From Clusia tigrina (lineage: Eukaryota > Arthropoda > Insecta > Diptera > Clusiidae), in the NCBI GenBank assembly GCA_920105625.2, contig OV050031.1, forward strand, positions 79,059,995 to 79,123,994: a DNA stretch of 64,000 nt, written 5' to 3'. Both the position numbers and the translations under genes were made by a program. Within the stretch, counting starts at the first letter, position 1. Every line of letters starts with the position of its first letter. Below are positions 1 to 13,560 of the stretch, one piece after another. A model generated the notes under the pieces. It was not told where the DNA came from and made no database searches. It worked only from the letters and a program-made list of their open reading frames with translations.

Positions 1-340
1 GTGTAGATATAGGCATATTGAAGGCAGCAGACCTCCCAATCGACAGCGGGAGCGACTGAGACGCTTGCAGAGACGCTGACAGAGGCTGCGATGCCTACTG
101 AGGCGCCGACTGAGGCAGATAGGTAGATATAGGCATAGAGAAGGCAGCTGACTCCCCACTCGACAGCGGCAGCGACTAAGACACTTACAGAGACGCTGAA
201 AGAGGCTTCGACGACGACTGAGGCAGATGGCGTTGGATATAGGCATAGAGAAGGCATCAGACCTCCCCAAATCGACAGCGGCAGCGACTGAGACGCCTAC
301 ATAGACGCTTGCAGAGGCTGCGACGCCGACTAAGGCAGAT

Positions 341-2200
341 AGGGGTAGATATAGGCATAGAGAAGACAGCAGACCCCCTCAAGCGATAGCGGCTGCGATT
401 GAGACACCTACAGAGACGCAGGTATAGAGAAGTCAGCAGACCCCACAATCGACAGCGGCAGCGACTGAGACGCCTACAGAGAAAGAGGCTGCGACGCCGA
501 CTGAGACGCCGACTGAGGCAGATAGGGGTAGATATAGGCATAGAGAAGGCAGCAGCCCCCCAATCGACAGCGGCAGCGACTGAGACGCCTACAGAGACGC
601 TAAAAAAGGCTGCGACGCCGACTGAGACGCTGACTGAAGCAGATAGGGGTAGATATAGGCATACATAATTCATGAGACCCCCCAATCGACAGCGACAGCC
701 ACTGAGACGCCTACAGAGACGCTGACCGAGGCTGCGACGCCGACTGAGACGCCGACTCAAGCCGATAGGGGCAGATATAGGCATAGGTAAGCCAGCAGAC
801 CCACCCAATCGAGAGCGGCAGCTACTGAGACGCCTACAGAGACGCTGACAGAGGCTGCGACGGCGACTGAGACGCCGACTGAGGCAGATAGGGGTAGATA
901 TAGGCATTGAGGAGGCAGCAGACCCCCCAATTGACAGCGGCAACGACTTAGACGCCTACAGAGGCGCTGACAGAGGCTGCGACGCCGACTGAGACGCCGA
1001 CTGAGGCAGATAGGTGTAGATATAGGCATATTGAAGGCAGCAGACCTCCCAATCGACAGCGAGAGCGACTGAGACGCTTGCAGAGACGCTGACAGAGGCT
1101 GCGATGCCTACTGAGGCGCCGACTGAGGCAGATAGGTAGATATAGGCATAGAGAAGGCAGCTGACTCCCCACTCGACAGCGGCAGCGACTAAGACACTTA
1201 CAGAGACGCTGACAGAGGCTGCGACGCCGACTGAGACGTCGACTGAAGCAGATAGGGGTAGATATAGGCATAGAGAAGGCATGAGACCCCCCCCAAATCG
1301 ACAGCGGCAGCGACTGAGACGCCTACAGAGACGCTGACAGAGGCTGCGACGCCGACTGAGGCGCCGACTGAGGCAGTTAGGGGTAGATATAGGTATAGAG
1401 AATGCAGCAGACCCCCCAATCGATAGCGGCAGAGACTGAGACGCCTACAGAGACGCTGACGGAGGCTGCGACACCGACTGAGACGCCGATTGAGGCAGAT
1501 AGGGGTAGATATAGGTATAGAGAAGGCAGCAGAACCCCAATCGACAGCGGCAGCGACTGAGACGTCTACAGAGAAGGTAACAGAGGCTGACACGACGACT
1601 GAGACTCCGACTGACACGCCGACTGAGACAGATAGGGATAGAGAAGGCAGAAGACTCACCAAATCGACAGCGGCAACGGCTGAGTCGCCTACAGTGACGC
1701 TGACAGAGGCAGCGACGCCGACTGAGACGCCGACTGAGGCAGATACGGGTAGATATAGGCATAGAGAAGGCAGCAGACCCCCGAATCGATAGCGGCAGAG
1801 ACTGAGAGGCCTACAGAGACGCTAAAAGAGGCTTCGACGCCGACTGAGGCAGATAGGGTTAGATATAGGCATAGAGAAGGCATCAGACCCCCCAAATCGA
1901 CAGCGGAAGCGACTGAGACGCCTACAGAGACGCTGACAGAGGCTGCGACGCTGACTGAGGCGCCGACTGAGGCAGATAGGGGTAGATATAGGCATAGAGA
2001 AGGCAGCAGACCCCCCAATCGACAGCGGCAGCGACTGAGACACCTACAGAGACGCTAAAAAAGGCTGCAACGCCGACTGAGACACTGACTGAAGCAGATA
2101 GGGGTATATATAGGCATACAGAATTCATCAGACCCCCCAATCGACAGCGGCAGCGACTGAGACGCCTACAGAGACGCTGACAGAGGCTGCGACGCCGGCT
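341..2200 (+). repeat. Higher-order repeat, copy 1 of the ~3.2-kb duplication
   Basis: This 1.86-kb segment begins at the monomer with CCCCCTCAAGCGATAGCGGC and matches 3671-5415 monomer for monomer. The offset starts at 3330, rises to 3342 after a 12-bp gain in the second copy, falls to 3220 after loss of one monomer, and settles at 3217. Shared rare variants include GAGACGCAGGTATAGAGAAG, CATTGAGGAG or CATATTGAAGG cores, and the EcoRI-containing CAGAATTCATCAG near 2121. Confidence 0.8.
1481..1740 (+). repeat. Marker module with a 12-bp core deletion (first of 15 copies)
   Basis: This ~260-bp module runs from GAGACGCCGATTGAGG through CAGAACCCCAATCGACA, GACGTCTACAGAGA and a shortened core AGATAGGGATAGAGAAGG to AAGACTCACCAAATCG and ACAGTGACGCTGACAGAGG. 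The shortened core lacks 12 bp (GTAGATATAGGC) relative to the consensus. I find the same shortened core at about 1631, 3561, 4850, 6575, 8371, 9951, 13231, 13951, 15741, 17531, 20821, 24205, 28927, 58841 and 62561. Many intervals are 1.6-1.8 kb or 3.3-3.7 kb. None lies between about 29 and 58.7 kb, so the module is diagnostic of family A. Confidence 0.85.
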
Positions 2201-3408
2201 GAGACGCCGACTCAAGCCGATAGGGGCAGATATAGGCATAGGTAAGGCAGCAGACCCACCCAATCGAGAGCGGCAGCTACTGAGATGCCTACAGAGACGC
2301 TGACAGAGGCTGCGACGCCGACTGAGACGCCGACTGAGGCAGATAGGGGTAGATATAGGCATAGAGGAGGCAGCAGACCCCCCAATTGAAAGCGGAAGCG
2401 ACTGAGACGCCTACAGAGGCGCTGACAGAGGCCGCGACGCCGACTGAGACGCCGAGTGAGGCAGATAGGTGTAGATATAGGCATATTGAAGGCAGCAGAC
2501 CTCCCAATCGACAGCGGGAGCGACTGAGACGCTTACAGAGACGCTGACAGAGGCTGCGATGCCTACTGAGGCGCCGACTGAGGCAGATAGGTAGATATAG
2601 GCATAGAGAAGGCAGCTGACTCCCCAATCGACAGCGGCAGTGACTAAGACACTTACAGAGACGCTGACAGAGGCTGCGACGCCCACTGAGACGTCGACTG
2701 AAGCAGATAGGGGTAGATATAGGCAGAAGGAAGCAGACCCGCCAATCGACAGCGGCAGCGACTGAGACGCCTACAGAGACGCTGACAGAGGCTGCGACGC
2801 CGACTGAGGCAGATAGGGGTAGATATAGGCATAGAGTAGGCAGCAGACCCCCCCTCCCCCCAATCGACAGCGACAGTGACTGAGACGCCTACAGAGACGC
2901 TGACCGAGGCTGCGACGCCGATTGAGACGCCGACTCAGGCAGATAATGGTAGATATAGGCATAGAGAAAGCAGCAGACCCTCCCAATCGAGAGCGGCAGC
3001 AACAGAGACGCATACAGAGAGGCTGACAGAGGCTGCGACGCCGACTGACACGCCGAATAAGGCAGATAGGGGTAGATATGGGAATAGAGAAGGCAGCAGA
3101 CCCCCCAATGGACAGCGGCAGAGACTGACACGCCTACAGAGAAGCTGATAGGGGTAGATACAGGCATAGAGAAGGCACCAGACCCCCCCCCCCCTCCCAA
3201 TCGAAAACGGCAGCGACTGAGATGCCTACAGAGACACTGGCAGATGCTGCGACGCCGGCTGAGACGCCTACTGAGGCAGACAGGGGTAGATATAGGCATC
3301 GAGACGGCAGCAGACCCCCCAATCAACAGCGGCAGAGACTGACACGCCTACAGAGACGCTGACGGAGGCAGCGACACAGACTGCGACGCCGATTAAGGCA
3401 GATAGGGG

Positions 3409-3440
3409 TAGATATAGATATAGATATAGATATAGATATA
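3409..3440 (+). repeat. Private TAGATA hexamer expansion in the AT-rich core
   Basis: The core normally reads TAGATATAGG. Here TAGATA occurs five times in succession, followed by TA and GG, a gain of four hexamers (24 bp). The paralogous monomers that I compared at about 1510, 4727, 6451, 8239 and 9829 have one copy only, so this is a local and probably recent slippage event. Confidence 0.92.
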
Positions 3441-3670
3441 GGTATAGAGAAGGCAGCAGAACCCCAATCGACAGCGGCAGCGACTGAGACGTCTACAGAG
3501 ACGGTAACAGAGGCTGACACGACGACTGAAACTCCGACTGACACGCCGACTGAGGCAGAGAGGGATAGAGAAGGCAGAAGACTCACCAAATCGACAGCGG
3601 CAACGGCTGAGTCGCCTACAGTGACGCTGACAGAGGCAGCGACGCCGACTGAGACCCGACTGAGGCAGAT

Positions 3671-5415
3671 AGGGGTAGATATAGGCATAGAGAAGGCAGC
3701 AGACCCCCTCAAGCGATAGCGGCTGCGATTGAGACACCTACAGAGACGCAGGTATAGAGAAGTCAGCAGACCCCACAATCGACAGCGGCAGCGACTGAGA
3801 CGCCTACAGAGAAAGAGGCTGCGACGCCGACTGAGACGCCGACTGAGACGCCGACTGAGGCAGATAGGGGTAGATATAGGCATAGAGAAGGCAGCAGCCC
3901 CCCAATCGACAGCGGCAGCGACTGAGACGCCTACAGAGACGCTAAAAAAGGCTGCGACGCCGACTGAGACGCTGACTGAAGCAGATAGGGGTAGATATAG
4001 GCATACATAATTCATGAGACCCCCCAATCGACAGCGACAGCCACTGATACGCCTACAGAGACGCTGACCGAGGCTGCGACGCCGACTGAGATGCCGACTC
4101 AAGCCGATAGGGGCAGATATAGGCATAGGTAAGCCAGCAGACCCACCCAATCGAGAGCGGCAGCTACTGAGACGCCTACAGAGACGCTGACAGAGGCTGC
4201 GACGGCGACTGAGACGCCGACTGAGGCAGATAGGTGTAGATATAGGCATATTGAAGGCAACAGACCTCCCAATCGACAGCGGGAGCGACTGAGACGCTTG
4301 CAGAGACGCTGACAGAGGCTGCGATGCCTACTGAGGCGCCGACTGAGGCAGATAGGTAGATATAGGCATAGAGAAGGCAGCTGACTCCCCACTCGACAGC
4401 GGCAGCGACTAAGACACTTACAGAGACGCTGACAGAGGCTGCGACGCCGACTGAGACGTCGACTGAAGCAGATAGGGGTAGATATAGGCATAGAGAAGGC
4501 ATGAGACCCCCCAAATCGACAGCGGCAGCGACTCAGACGCCTACAGAGACGCTGACAGAGGCTGCGACGCCGACTGAGGGCCGACTGAGGCAGTTAGGGG
4601 TAGATATAGGCATAGAGAATGCAGCAGACCCCCCAATCGATAGCGGCAGAGACTGAGACGCCTACAGAGACGCTGACGGAGGCTGCGACACCGACTGAGA
4701 CGCCGATTGAGGCAGATAGGGGTAGATATAGGTATAGAGAAGGCAGCAGAACCCCAATCGACAGCGGCAGCGACTGAGACGTCTACAGAGAAGGCAACAG
4801 AGGCTGACACGACGACTGAGACTCCGACTGACACGCCGACTGAGGCAGATAGGGATAGAGAAGGCAGAAGACTCACCAAATCGACAGCGGCAACGGCTGA
4901 GTCGCCTACAGTGACGCTGACAGAGGCAGCGACGCCGACTGAGACGCCGGCTGAGGCAGATACGGGTAGATATAGGCATAGAGAAGGCAGCAGACCCCCC
5001 AATCGATAGCGGCAGAGACTGAGAGGCCTACAGAGACGCGAAAAGAGGCTTCGACGCCGACTGAGGCAGATAGGGTTAGATATAGGCATAGAGAAGGCAT
5101 CAGACCCCCCAAATCGACAGCGGCAGCGACTGAGACGCCTACAGAGACGCTGACAGAGGCTGCGACGCTGACTGAGGCGCCGACTGAGGCAGATAGGGGT
5201 AGATATAGGCATAGAGAAGGCAGCAGACCCCCCAATCGACAGCGGCAGCGACTGAGACACCTACAGAGACGCTAAAAAAGGCTGCAACGCCGACTGAGAC
5301 ACTGACTGAAGCAGATAGGGGTATATATAGGCATACAGAATTCATCAGACCCCCCAATCGACAGCGACAGCGACTGAGACGCCTACAGAGACGCTGACAG
5401 AGGCTGCGACGCCGA
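3671..5415 (+). repeat. Higher-order repeat, copy 2 of the ~3.2-kb duplication
   Basis: Copy of 341-2200. Compared with copy 1 it gains 12 bp near 3841-3852 (one extra GACTGAGACGCC-type unit), lacks one full 122-bp monomer near 4230, and has a 1-bp loss at about 4579 (ACTGAGGGCCGACTG). Just upstream, at about 3652-3658, GAGACCCGACTGAGG is also one base short of the usual sequence. It lies where similarity to copy 1 begins, so it may mark the join. Confidence 0.8.
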
Positions 5416-6180
5416 CTGAGACGTCGACTGAGGCAGATAGGGGTGGATATAGGCATAGAGAAGGCAGCAGACGCCCAATCGACAGCAGCAGCGACTGAGA
5501 CGCCTACAGAGACGCCAACAGAGGCTGCGACGACGGCTGAGACTCCGACTGATACGCCGACTGAGGCAGATAGGGGTAGATATAGGCATAGAGGAGGCAG
5601 CAGACCCCCCCCAATTGACAGCGGCAGCGACTGAGACGCCTACAGAGACGCTGACAGAGGCTGCGACGCCGACTGAGACGCCGACTGAGGCAGATAGGGG
5701 TAGATATAGGCATAGAGGAGGCAGCAGACCCCCCCCAATTGACAGCGGCAGCGACTGAGACGCCTACAGAGGCGCTGACAGAGGCTGCGACGCCGACTGA
5801 GCCGCCGACTGAGGCAGATCGGTATAGATATAGGCATATTGAAGGCAGCAGACCCACCAATGGACAGCGGGAGCGACTGAGACGCCTACAGAGACGCTTG
5901 CAGAGACTGCGGCGCCTACTGAGGCGCCGACCGAGGCAGATAGGGGTAGATATAGGCATAGAGAAGGCAGCAGACCCCCCAATCGACAGTGGCAGCGACT
6001 GAGACACCTACAGAGACGCTGACAGAGGCTGCGACACCAACTGAGACGTCGACTGAGGCAGATAGGGGTGGATATAGGCATAGAGAAGGCAGCAGACGCC
6101 CAATCGACAGCAGCAGCGACTGAGACGCCTACAGAGACGCCAACAGAGGCTGCGACGACGGCTGAGACTCCGACTGATAC

Positions 6181-9100
6181 GCCGACTGAGGCAGATAGGG
6201 GTAGATATAGGCATAGAGAAGGCAGAAGACTCACCCAATCGACAGTGGCAACGGCTGAATCGCCTACAGTGACGCTGACAGAGGCTGCGACGCCGACTGA
6301 GACGCCGACTGAGGCAGATAGGGTTAGATATAGGCATAGAGAAGGCAGCAGACCCCCCAATCGATAGCGGCAGAGACTGAGACGCCTACAGAGACGCTGA
6401 CGGAGGCTGCGACACCGACTGAGACGCCGATTGAGGCAGATAGGGGTAGATATAGGTATAGAGAAGGCAGCAGAACCCCAATCGACACCGGCAGCGACTG
6501 AGACGTCTACAGAGACGGTAACAGAGGCTAACTCGACGACTGAGACTCCGACTGACACGCCGACTGAGGCAGATAGGGATAGAGAAGGCAGAAGACTAAC
6601 CAAATCGACAGCGGCAACGGCTGAGTCGCCTACAGTGACGCTGACAGAGGCAGCGACGCCGACTGAGACGCCGACTGAGGCAGATAGGGGTAGATATAGG
6701 CATAGAGAAGGCAGCAGAACCCCCAATCGACAGCGGCAGCGACTGAAACGCCTACAGAGACGCTAAAAAAGGCTGCGACGCCGACTGAGACGCCGACTCA
6801 AGCCGATAGGTTCAGATATAGGCATAGGTAAGGCAGCAGACCCACCCAATCGAGAGCGGGAGCGACTGAGACGCTTACAGAGACGCTGACAGAGGCTGCG
6901 ACGCCGACTGAGACGTCGACTGAAGCAGATAGGGGTAGCTATAGGCAGAAGGAAGCAGACCCGCCAATCGACAGCGACAGTGACTAAGACGCCTACAGAG
7001 ACGCTGACCGAGGCTGCGATGCCTACTGAGGCGCCGACTGAGGCAGATAAGTAGATATAGGCATAGAGAAGGCAGCTGACTCCTCAATCGACAGCGGCAG
7101 CGATTAAGACACTTACAGAGACGCTGACAGAGGCTGCGACGCCGACTGAGACGTCGACTGAAGCAGATAGGGGTAGATATAGGCAGAAGGAAGCAGACCC
7201 GCCAATCGACAGCGACAGTGACTAAGACGCCTACAGAGACGCTGACCGAGGCTGCGACGCCGACTGAGACGCCGACTCAGGCAGATTATGGTAGATATAG
7301 GCATAGAGAAAACAGCAGACCCTCCCAATCGAGAGCGGCAGCGACTGAGACGCGTACAGAGACGCTGACAGAGGCTGCGACGCCGACTGACACGCCGACT
7401 GAGGCAGATAGGGGTAGATATAGGAATAGAGAAGGCAGCAGACCCCCCAATAGACAGCGGCAGAGACTGACACGCCTACAGAGAAGCTGATAGGGGTAGA
7501 TACAGGCATAGAGAAGGCACCAGACCCCCCCCCCCCAATCGAAAACGGCAGCGACTGAGACGCCTACAGAGACGCTGGCAGAGGCTGCGACGCCGGCTGA
7601 GACGCCTAATGAGGCAGACAGGGGTAGATATAGGCATCGAGAAGGCAGCAGACCCCCCAATCAACAGCGGCAGAGACTGACACACCTACAGAGAAGCTGA
7701 CGGAGGCTGCGACGCCGACTGAGGCGCCGACTGAGGCAGATAGGGGTAGATATAGGCATTGAGGAGGCAGCAGACCCCCCAATTGACAGCGGCAACGACT
7801 GAGACGCCTACAGAGGCGCTGACAGAGGCTGCGATGCCTACTGAGGCGCCGACTGAGGCAGATAGGTAGATATAGGCATAGAGAAGGCAGCTGACTCCCC
7901 ACTCGACAGCGGCAGCGACTAAGACACTTACAGAGACGCTGACAGAGGCTGCGACGCCGACTGAGACGTCGACTGAAGCAGATAGGGGTAGATATAGGCA
8001 TAGAGAAGGCATGAGACCCCCCCAAATCGACAGCGGCAGCGATTGAGACGCCTACAGAGACGCTGACAGAGGCTGCGACGCCGACTGAGGCGCCGACTGA
8101 GGCAGTTAGGGGTAGATATAGGCATAGAGAATGCAGCAGACCCCCCAATCGATAGCGGCAGAGACTGAGACGCCTACAGAGACGCTGACGGAGGCTGCGA
8201 CACCGACTGAGACGCCGATTGAGGCAGATAGGGGTAGATATAGGTATAGAGAAGGCAGCAGAACCCCAATCGACAGCGGCAGCGACTGAGACGTCTACAG
8301 AGACGGTAACAGAGGCTGACACGACGACTGAGACTCCGACTGACACGCCGACTGAGGCAGATAGGGATAGAGAAGGCAGAAGACTCACCAAATCGACAGC
8401 GGCAACGGCTGAGTCGCCTACAGTGACGCTGACAGAGGCAGCGACGCCGACTGAGACGCCGACTGAGGCAGATACGGGTAGATATAGACATAGAGAAGGC
8501 AGCAGACCCCCCAATCGATAGCGGCAGAGACTGAGAGGCCTACAGAGACGCTAAAAGAGGCTTCGACGCCGACTGAAGCAGATAGGGTTAGATATAGGCA
8601 TAGAGAAGGCATCAGACCCCCCCAAACCGACAGCGGCAGCGACTGAGACGCCTACAGAGACGCTGACAGAGGCTGCGACGCTGACTGAGGCGCCGACTGA
8701 GGCAGATAGGGGTAGATATAGGCATAGAGAAGGCAGCAGACCCCCCAATCGACAGCGGCAGCGACTGAGACACCTACAGAGACGCTAAAAAAGGCTGCAA
8801 CGCCGACTGAGACACTGACTGAAGCAGATAGGGGTATATATAGGCATACAGAATTCATCAGACCCCCCAATCGACAGCGACAGCGACTGAGACGCCTACA
8901 GAGACGCTGACAGAGGCTGCGACGCCGACTGAGACGCCGACTCAAGCCGATAGGGGCAGATATAGGCATAGGTAAGGCAGCAGACCCGCCCAATCGAGAG
9001 CGGCAGCTACTGAGACGCCTACAGAGACGCTGACAGAGGCTGCGACGCCGACTGAGACGCCGACTGAGGCAGATAGGGGTAGATATAGGCATAGAGGAGG

Positions 9101-12100
9101 CAGCAGACCCCCCCAATTGACAGCGGCAGCGACTGAGACGCCTACAGAGGCGCTGACAGAGGCTGCGACGCCGACTGAGACGCCGACTGAGGCAGATAGG
9201 TATAGATATAGGCATATTGAAGGCAGCAGACCCACCAATGGACAGCGGGAGCGACTGAGACGCCTACAGAGATGCTTGCAGAGACTGCGGCGCCTACTGA
9301 GGCGCCGACCGAGGCAGATAGGGGTAGATATAGGCATAGAGAAGGCAGCAGACCCCCCAATCGACAGTGGCAGCGACTGAGACACCTACAGAGACGCTGA
9401 CAGAGGCTGCGACACCAACTGAGACGTCGACTGAGGCAGATAGGGGTGGATATAGGCATAGAGAAGGCAGCAGACGCCCAATCGACAGCAGCAGCGACTG
9501 AGACGCCTACAGAGACGCTAACAGAGGCTGCGACGACGGCTGAGACTCCGGCTGATACGCCGACTGAGGCAGATAGGGGTAGATATAGGCATAGAGAAGG
9601 CAGAAGGCTCACCCAATCGACTGTGGCAACGGCTGAATCGCTTACAGTGACGCTGACAGAGGCTGCGACGCCGACTGAGACGCCGACTGAGGCAGATAGG
9701 GTTAGATATAGGCATAGAGAAGGCAGCAGACCCCCCAATCGATAGCGGCAGAGACTGAGACGCCTACAGAGCCGCTGACGGAGGCTGCGACACCGACTGA
9801 GACGCCGATTGAGGCAGATAGGGGTAGATATAGGTATAGAGAAGGCAGCAGAACCCCAATCGACACCGGCAGCGACTGAGACGTCTACAGAGACGGAAAC
9901 AGAGGCTGACTCGACGACTGAGACTCCGACTGACACGCCGACTGAGGCAGATAGGGATAGAGAAGGCAGAAGACTCACCAAATCGACAGCGGCAACGGCT
10001 GAGTCGCCTACAGTGACGCTGACAGAGGCAGTGACGCCGACTGAGGCAGATAGGGGTAGATATAGGCATAGAGAAGGCAGCAGAACCCCCAATCGACAGC
10101 GGCAGCGACTGAGACGCCTACAGAGACGCTAAAAAAGGCTGCGACGCCGACTGAGACGCCGACTCAAGCCGATAGGTTCAGATATAGGCATAAAAAGGGC
10201 AGCAGACCCACCCAATCGAGAGCGGGAGCGACTGAGACGCTTACAGAGACGCTGACAGAGGCTGCGACGCCGACTGAGACGTCGACTGAAGCAGATAGGG
10301 GTAGATATAGGCAGAAGGAAGCAGACCCGCCAATCGACAGCGACAGTGACTAAGACGCCTACAGAGACGCTGACCGAGGCTGCAATGCCTACTGAGGCGC
10401 CGACTGAGGCAGATAAGTAGATATAGGCATAGAGAAGGCAGCTGACTCCCCAATCGACAGCGGCAGCGATTAAGACACTTACAGAGACGCTGACAGAGGC
10501 TGCGACGCCGACTGAGACGTCGACTGAAGCAGATAGGGGTAGATATAGGCAGAAGGAAGCAGACCCGCCAATCGACAGCGACAGTGACTAAGACGCCTAC
10601 AGAGACGCTGACCGAGGCTGCGACGCCGACTGAGACGCCGACTCAGGCAGATTATGGTAGATATAGGCATAGAGAAAACAGCAGACCCTCCCAATCGAGA
10701 GCGGCAGCGACTGAGACGCGTACAGAGACGCTGACAGAGGCTGCGACGCCGACTGACACGCCGACTGAGACAGATAGGGGTAGATATAGGAATAGAGAGG
10801 GCAGCAGACCCCCCAATGGACAGCGGCAGAGACTGACACGCCTACAGAGAAGCTGATAGGGGTAGATACAGGCATAGAGAAGTCACCAGACCCCCCCCCC
10901 AATCGAAAACGGCAGCGACTGAGACGCCTACAGAGACGCTGGCAGAGGCTGCGACGCCGGCTGAGACGCCTAATGAGGCAGACAGGGGTAGATATAGGCA
11001 TCGAGAAGGCAGCAGACCCCCCAATCAACAGCGGCAGAGACTGACACACCTACAGAGACGCTGACGGAGGCTGCGACGCCGACTAAAACGTCGATTGAGG
11101 TAGATAGGGGTAGATATAGGCATAGAGAAGGCAGCAGACCCTCAATCGAGAGCGGCAGCGACTGAGACGCATACAGAGACGCTGACAGAGGCTGCGACGC
11201 CGACTGACACGCCCACTGAGGCAGATAGGGGTAGATATAGGAATAGAGAAGGCAGCAGACCCCCAATAGACAGCGGCAGAGACTGACACGCCTACAGCGA
11301 AGCTGATAGGGGTAGATACAGGCATATAGAAGGCATCAGACCCTCCCCCCCAATCGAAAGCGGCAGCGACTGAGACGCCTACAGAGACGCTGGCAGAGGC
11401 TGCGCCGCCCACAAACGCGTACTGAGGCAGACAGGGGTAGATATAGGCATCGAGAAGGCAGCAGACCCCCCAATCAACAGCGGCAGAGACTGACACGCCT
11501 ACAGAGACGCTGACGGAGGCTGCGACACCGACTGAGACACCGATTGAGGCAGATAGGGGTAGATATAGTCATAGAGAAGGCAGCAGACGCCCAATCGACA
11601 GCGGCAGCGACTGAGACGCCTACAGAGACGCTGAAAGAAGCTTCGACGCCGACTGAGGCAGATAGGGGTAGATATAGGCATAGAGAATGCAGCAGTCCCC
11701 CCCCCCCAATTGACAGCGGCAGCGACTGAGACACCTACAGAGACGCTGACAGAGGCTGCGACGCCGACTGAGGCAGATAGGTGTAGATATAGGCATAGAG
11801 AAGGCAGCAGACCCACCAATGGACAGCGGGAGCGACTGAGACGCCTACAGAGACGCTTGCAGAGGCTGCAGCGACTACTGAGACGCCGACCGAGGCAGAT
11901 AGGGGTATATATAGGCATAGAGAAGGCAGCAGACCCCCCAATCGATAGCGGCAGAGACTGAGACGCCTACAGAGACGCTGAGGGAGGCTGCGACACCGAC
12001 TGAGACGCCGATTGAGGCAGATAGGGGTAGATATAGGCAGAAGGCAGCACACCACCCAATCGATAGCAGCAGCGACTGAGACGCCTACAGAGACGCTGAC

Positions 12101-13560
12101 AGAGGCTGCGACGCCGACTAAGGTAGATAGGTGTAGATATAGGCATAGAGAAGGCATCAGACCCCCCCAAATCAACAGCGGCAGCGACTGAGACGCCTAC
12201 AGAGACGCTGACAGAGGCTGCGACGCCGACTGAGGCACCGACTGAGGCGCCGACTGAGGCAGATAGGGGTAGATATAGGCATACAGAATGCAGCAGCCCC
12301 CCCCCCACACACATTGACAGCGGCAGCGACTGAGACGCCTACAGAGACGCTGACAGAGGCTGCGACGACGACTGAGGTAGATAGGTGTAGATATAGGCAT
12401 AGAGAAGGCAGCAGACCCACCAATGGACAGCGGGAGCGACTGAGACGCCTACATAGACGCTTGCAGAGGCTGCGGCGCCTACTGAGACGCCGACCGAGGC
12501 AGATAGGGGTATATATAGGCATAGAGAAGGCAGCAGACCCCCCAATCGACAGTGGCAGCGACTGAGACACATACAGAGACGCTGACAGAGGCTGCGATGC
12601 CGACTGAGACGTCGACTGAGGCAGATAGGGGTAGATATAGGCAGAAGGCAGCACACCCCCCAATCGATAGCAGCAGCGACTGAGACGCCTACAGAGACGC
12701 TAACAGAGGCTGCGTCGCCGACTGAGACGCCGACTGAGGCAGATAGGTATAGAGAAGTCAGCAGACCCCACAATCGACAGCGGCAGCGACTGAGACGCCT
12801 ACAGAGACGCTGAAAGAGGCTGCGACGCCGACTGAGACGCCGACGGAGGCAGATAGGTGTAGATATAAGCATACAGAAGGCCGCAGACCCCACCCAATCG
12901 ATAGCGGCAGAGACTGAGACGCCTACAGAGACGCCTAAAGAGACGCTGACAGAGGCTGCGACGCCGACTGAGGCAGATAGGGGTAGATATAGGCATAGAG
13001 AAGGCAGCAGAACCCCCCACTCACAGCGGCAGCGACTGAGACGCCTACAGAGACGCTGACGGAGGCTGCGACACCGACTGAGACGCCGATTGAGGCAGAT
13101 AGGGGTAGATATAGGTATAGAGAAGGCAGCAGAACCCCAATCGACACCGGCAGCGACTGAGACGTCTACAGAGACGGTAACAGAGGCTGACTCGACGACT
13201 GAGACTCCGACTGACACGCCGACTGAGGCAGATAGGGATAGAGAAGGTAGAAGACTCACCAAATCGACAGCGGCAACGGCTGAGTCGCCTACAGTGACGC
13301 TGACAGAGGCAGCGACGCCGACTGAGACGCCGACTGAGGCAGATAGGGGTAGATATAGGCATACAGAAGGCAGCAGACCCCCCAATCGATAGCGGCAGAG
13401 ACTGAGACGCCTACAGAGACGCTGAAAGAGGCTTCGACCCCGACTGAGGCAGATAGGGTTAGATATAGGCATAGAGAAGGCATCAGACCCCCCCACTCAC
13501 AGCGGCAGCGACTGAGACGCCTACAGAGACGCTGACAGAGGCTACGCCGCCGGCTGAGGC
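6181..13560 (+). repeat. ~7.4-kb higher-order repeat, copy 1
   Basis: Matches 13561-21150 in order. The offset is 7380 at the start, 7378 near 8.2 kb, 7578 after the N run, and 7589-7590 after a 12-bp difference near 10.04 kb. The match begins sharply at 6181/13561 (GCCGACTGAGGCAGATAGGG); sequence to the left of that point differs. The unit contains a nested repeat: 6.18-7.6 kb resembles 9.56-11.0 kb with an offset of about 3366-3378. Confidence 0.88.

Noticed and set aside
786..793. AGGTAAG strings next to pyrimidine tracts as splice sites
   Set aside because: They belong to a common core variant (CATAGGTAAGGCAGCAG) repeated through the array, with no exon-like sequence on either side.
1376..1386. 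TTAGGGG near AGTTAGGGGTAG as possible telomeric sequence
   Set aside because: Single occurrences produced by one substitution in the AGATAGGGG core; there is no run of telomere hexamers.
1490..1792. Plus-strand frames rich in TETPTETLTEAA, resembling a mucin-like or low-complexity repeat protein
   Set aside because: The 12-bp subunit gives a four-residue pattern automatically. The frame ends within one to three monomers everywhere and has no consistent start, signal peptide or conserved end.
2103..2114. Annotating TATATATA cores as promoters
   Set aside because: One-base variants of the ordinary core, with no downstream gene. Kept only as a low-interest observation.
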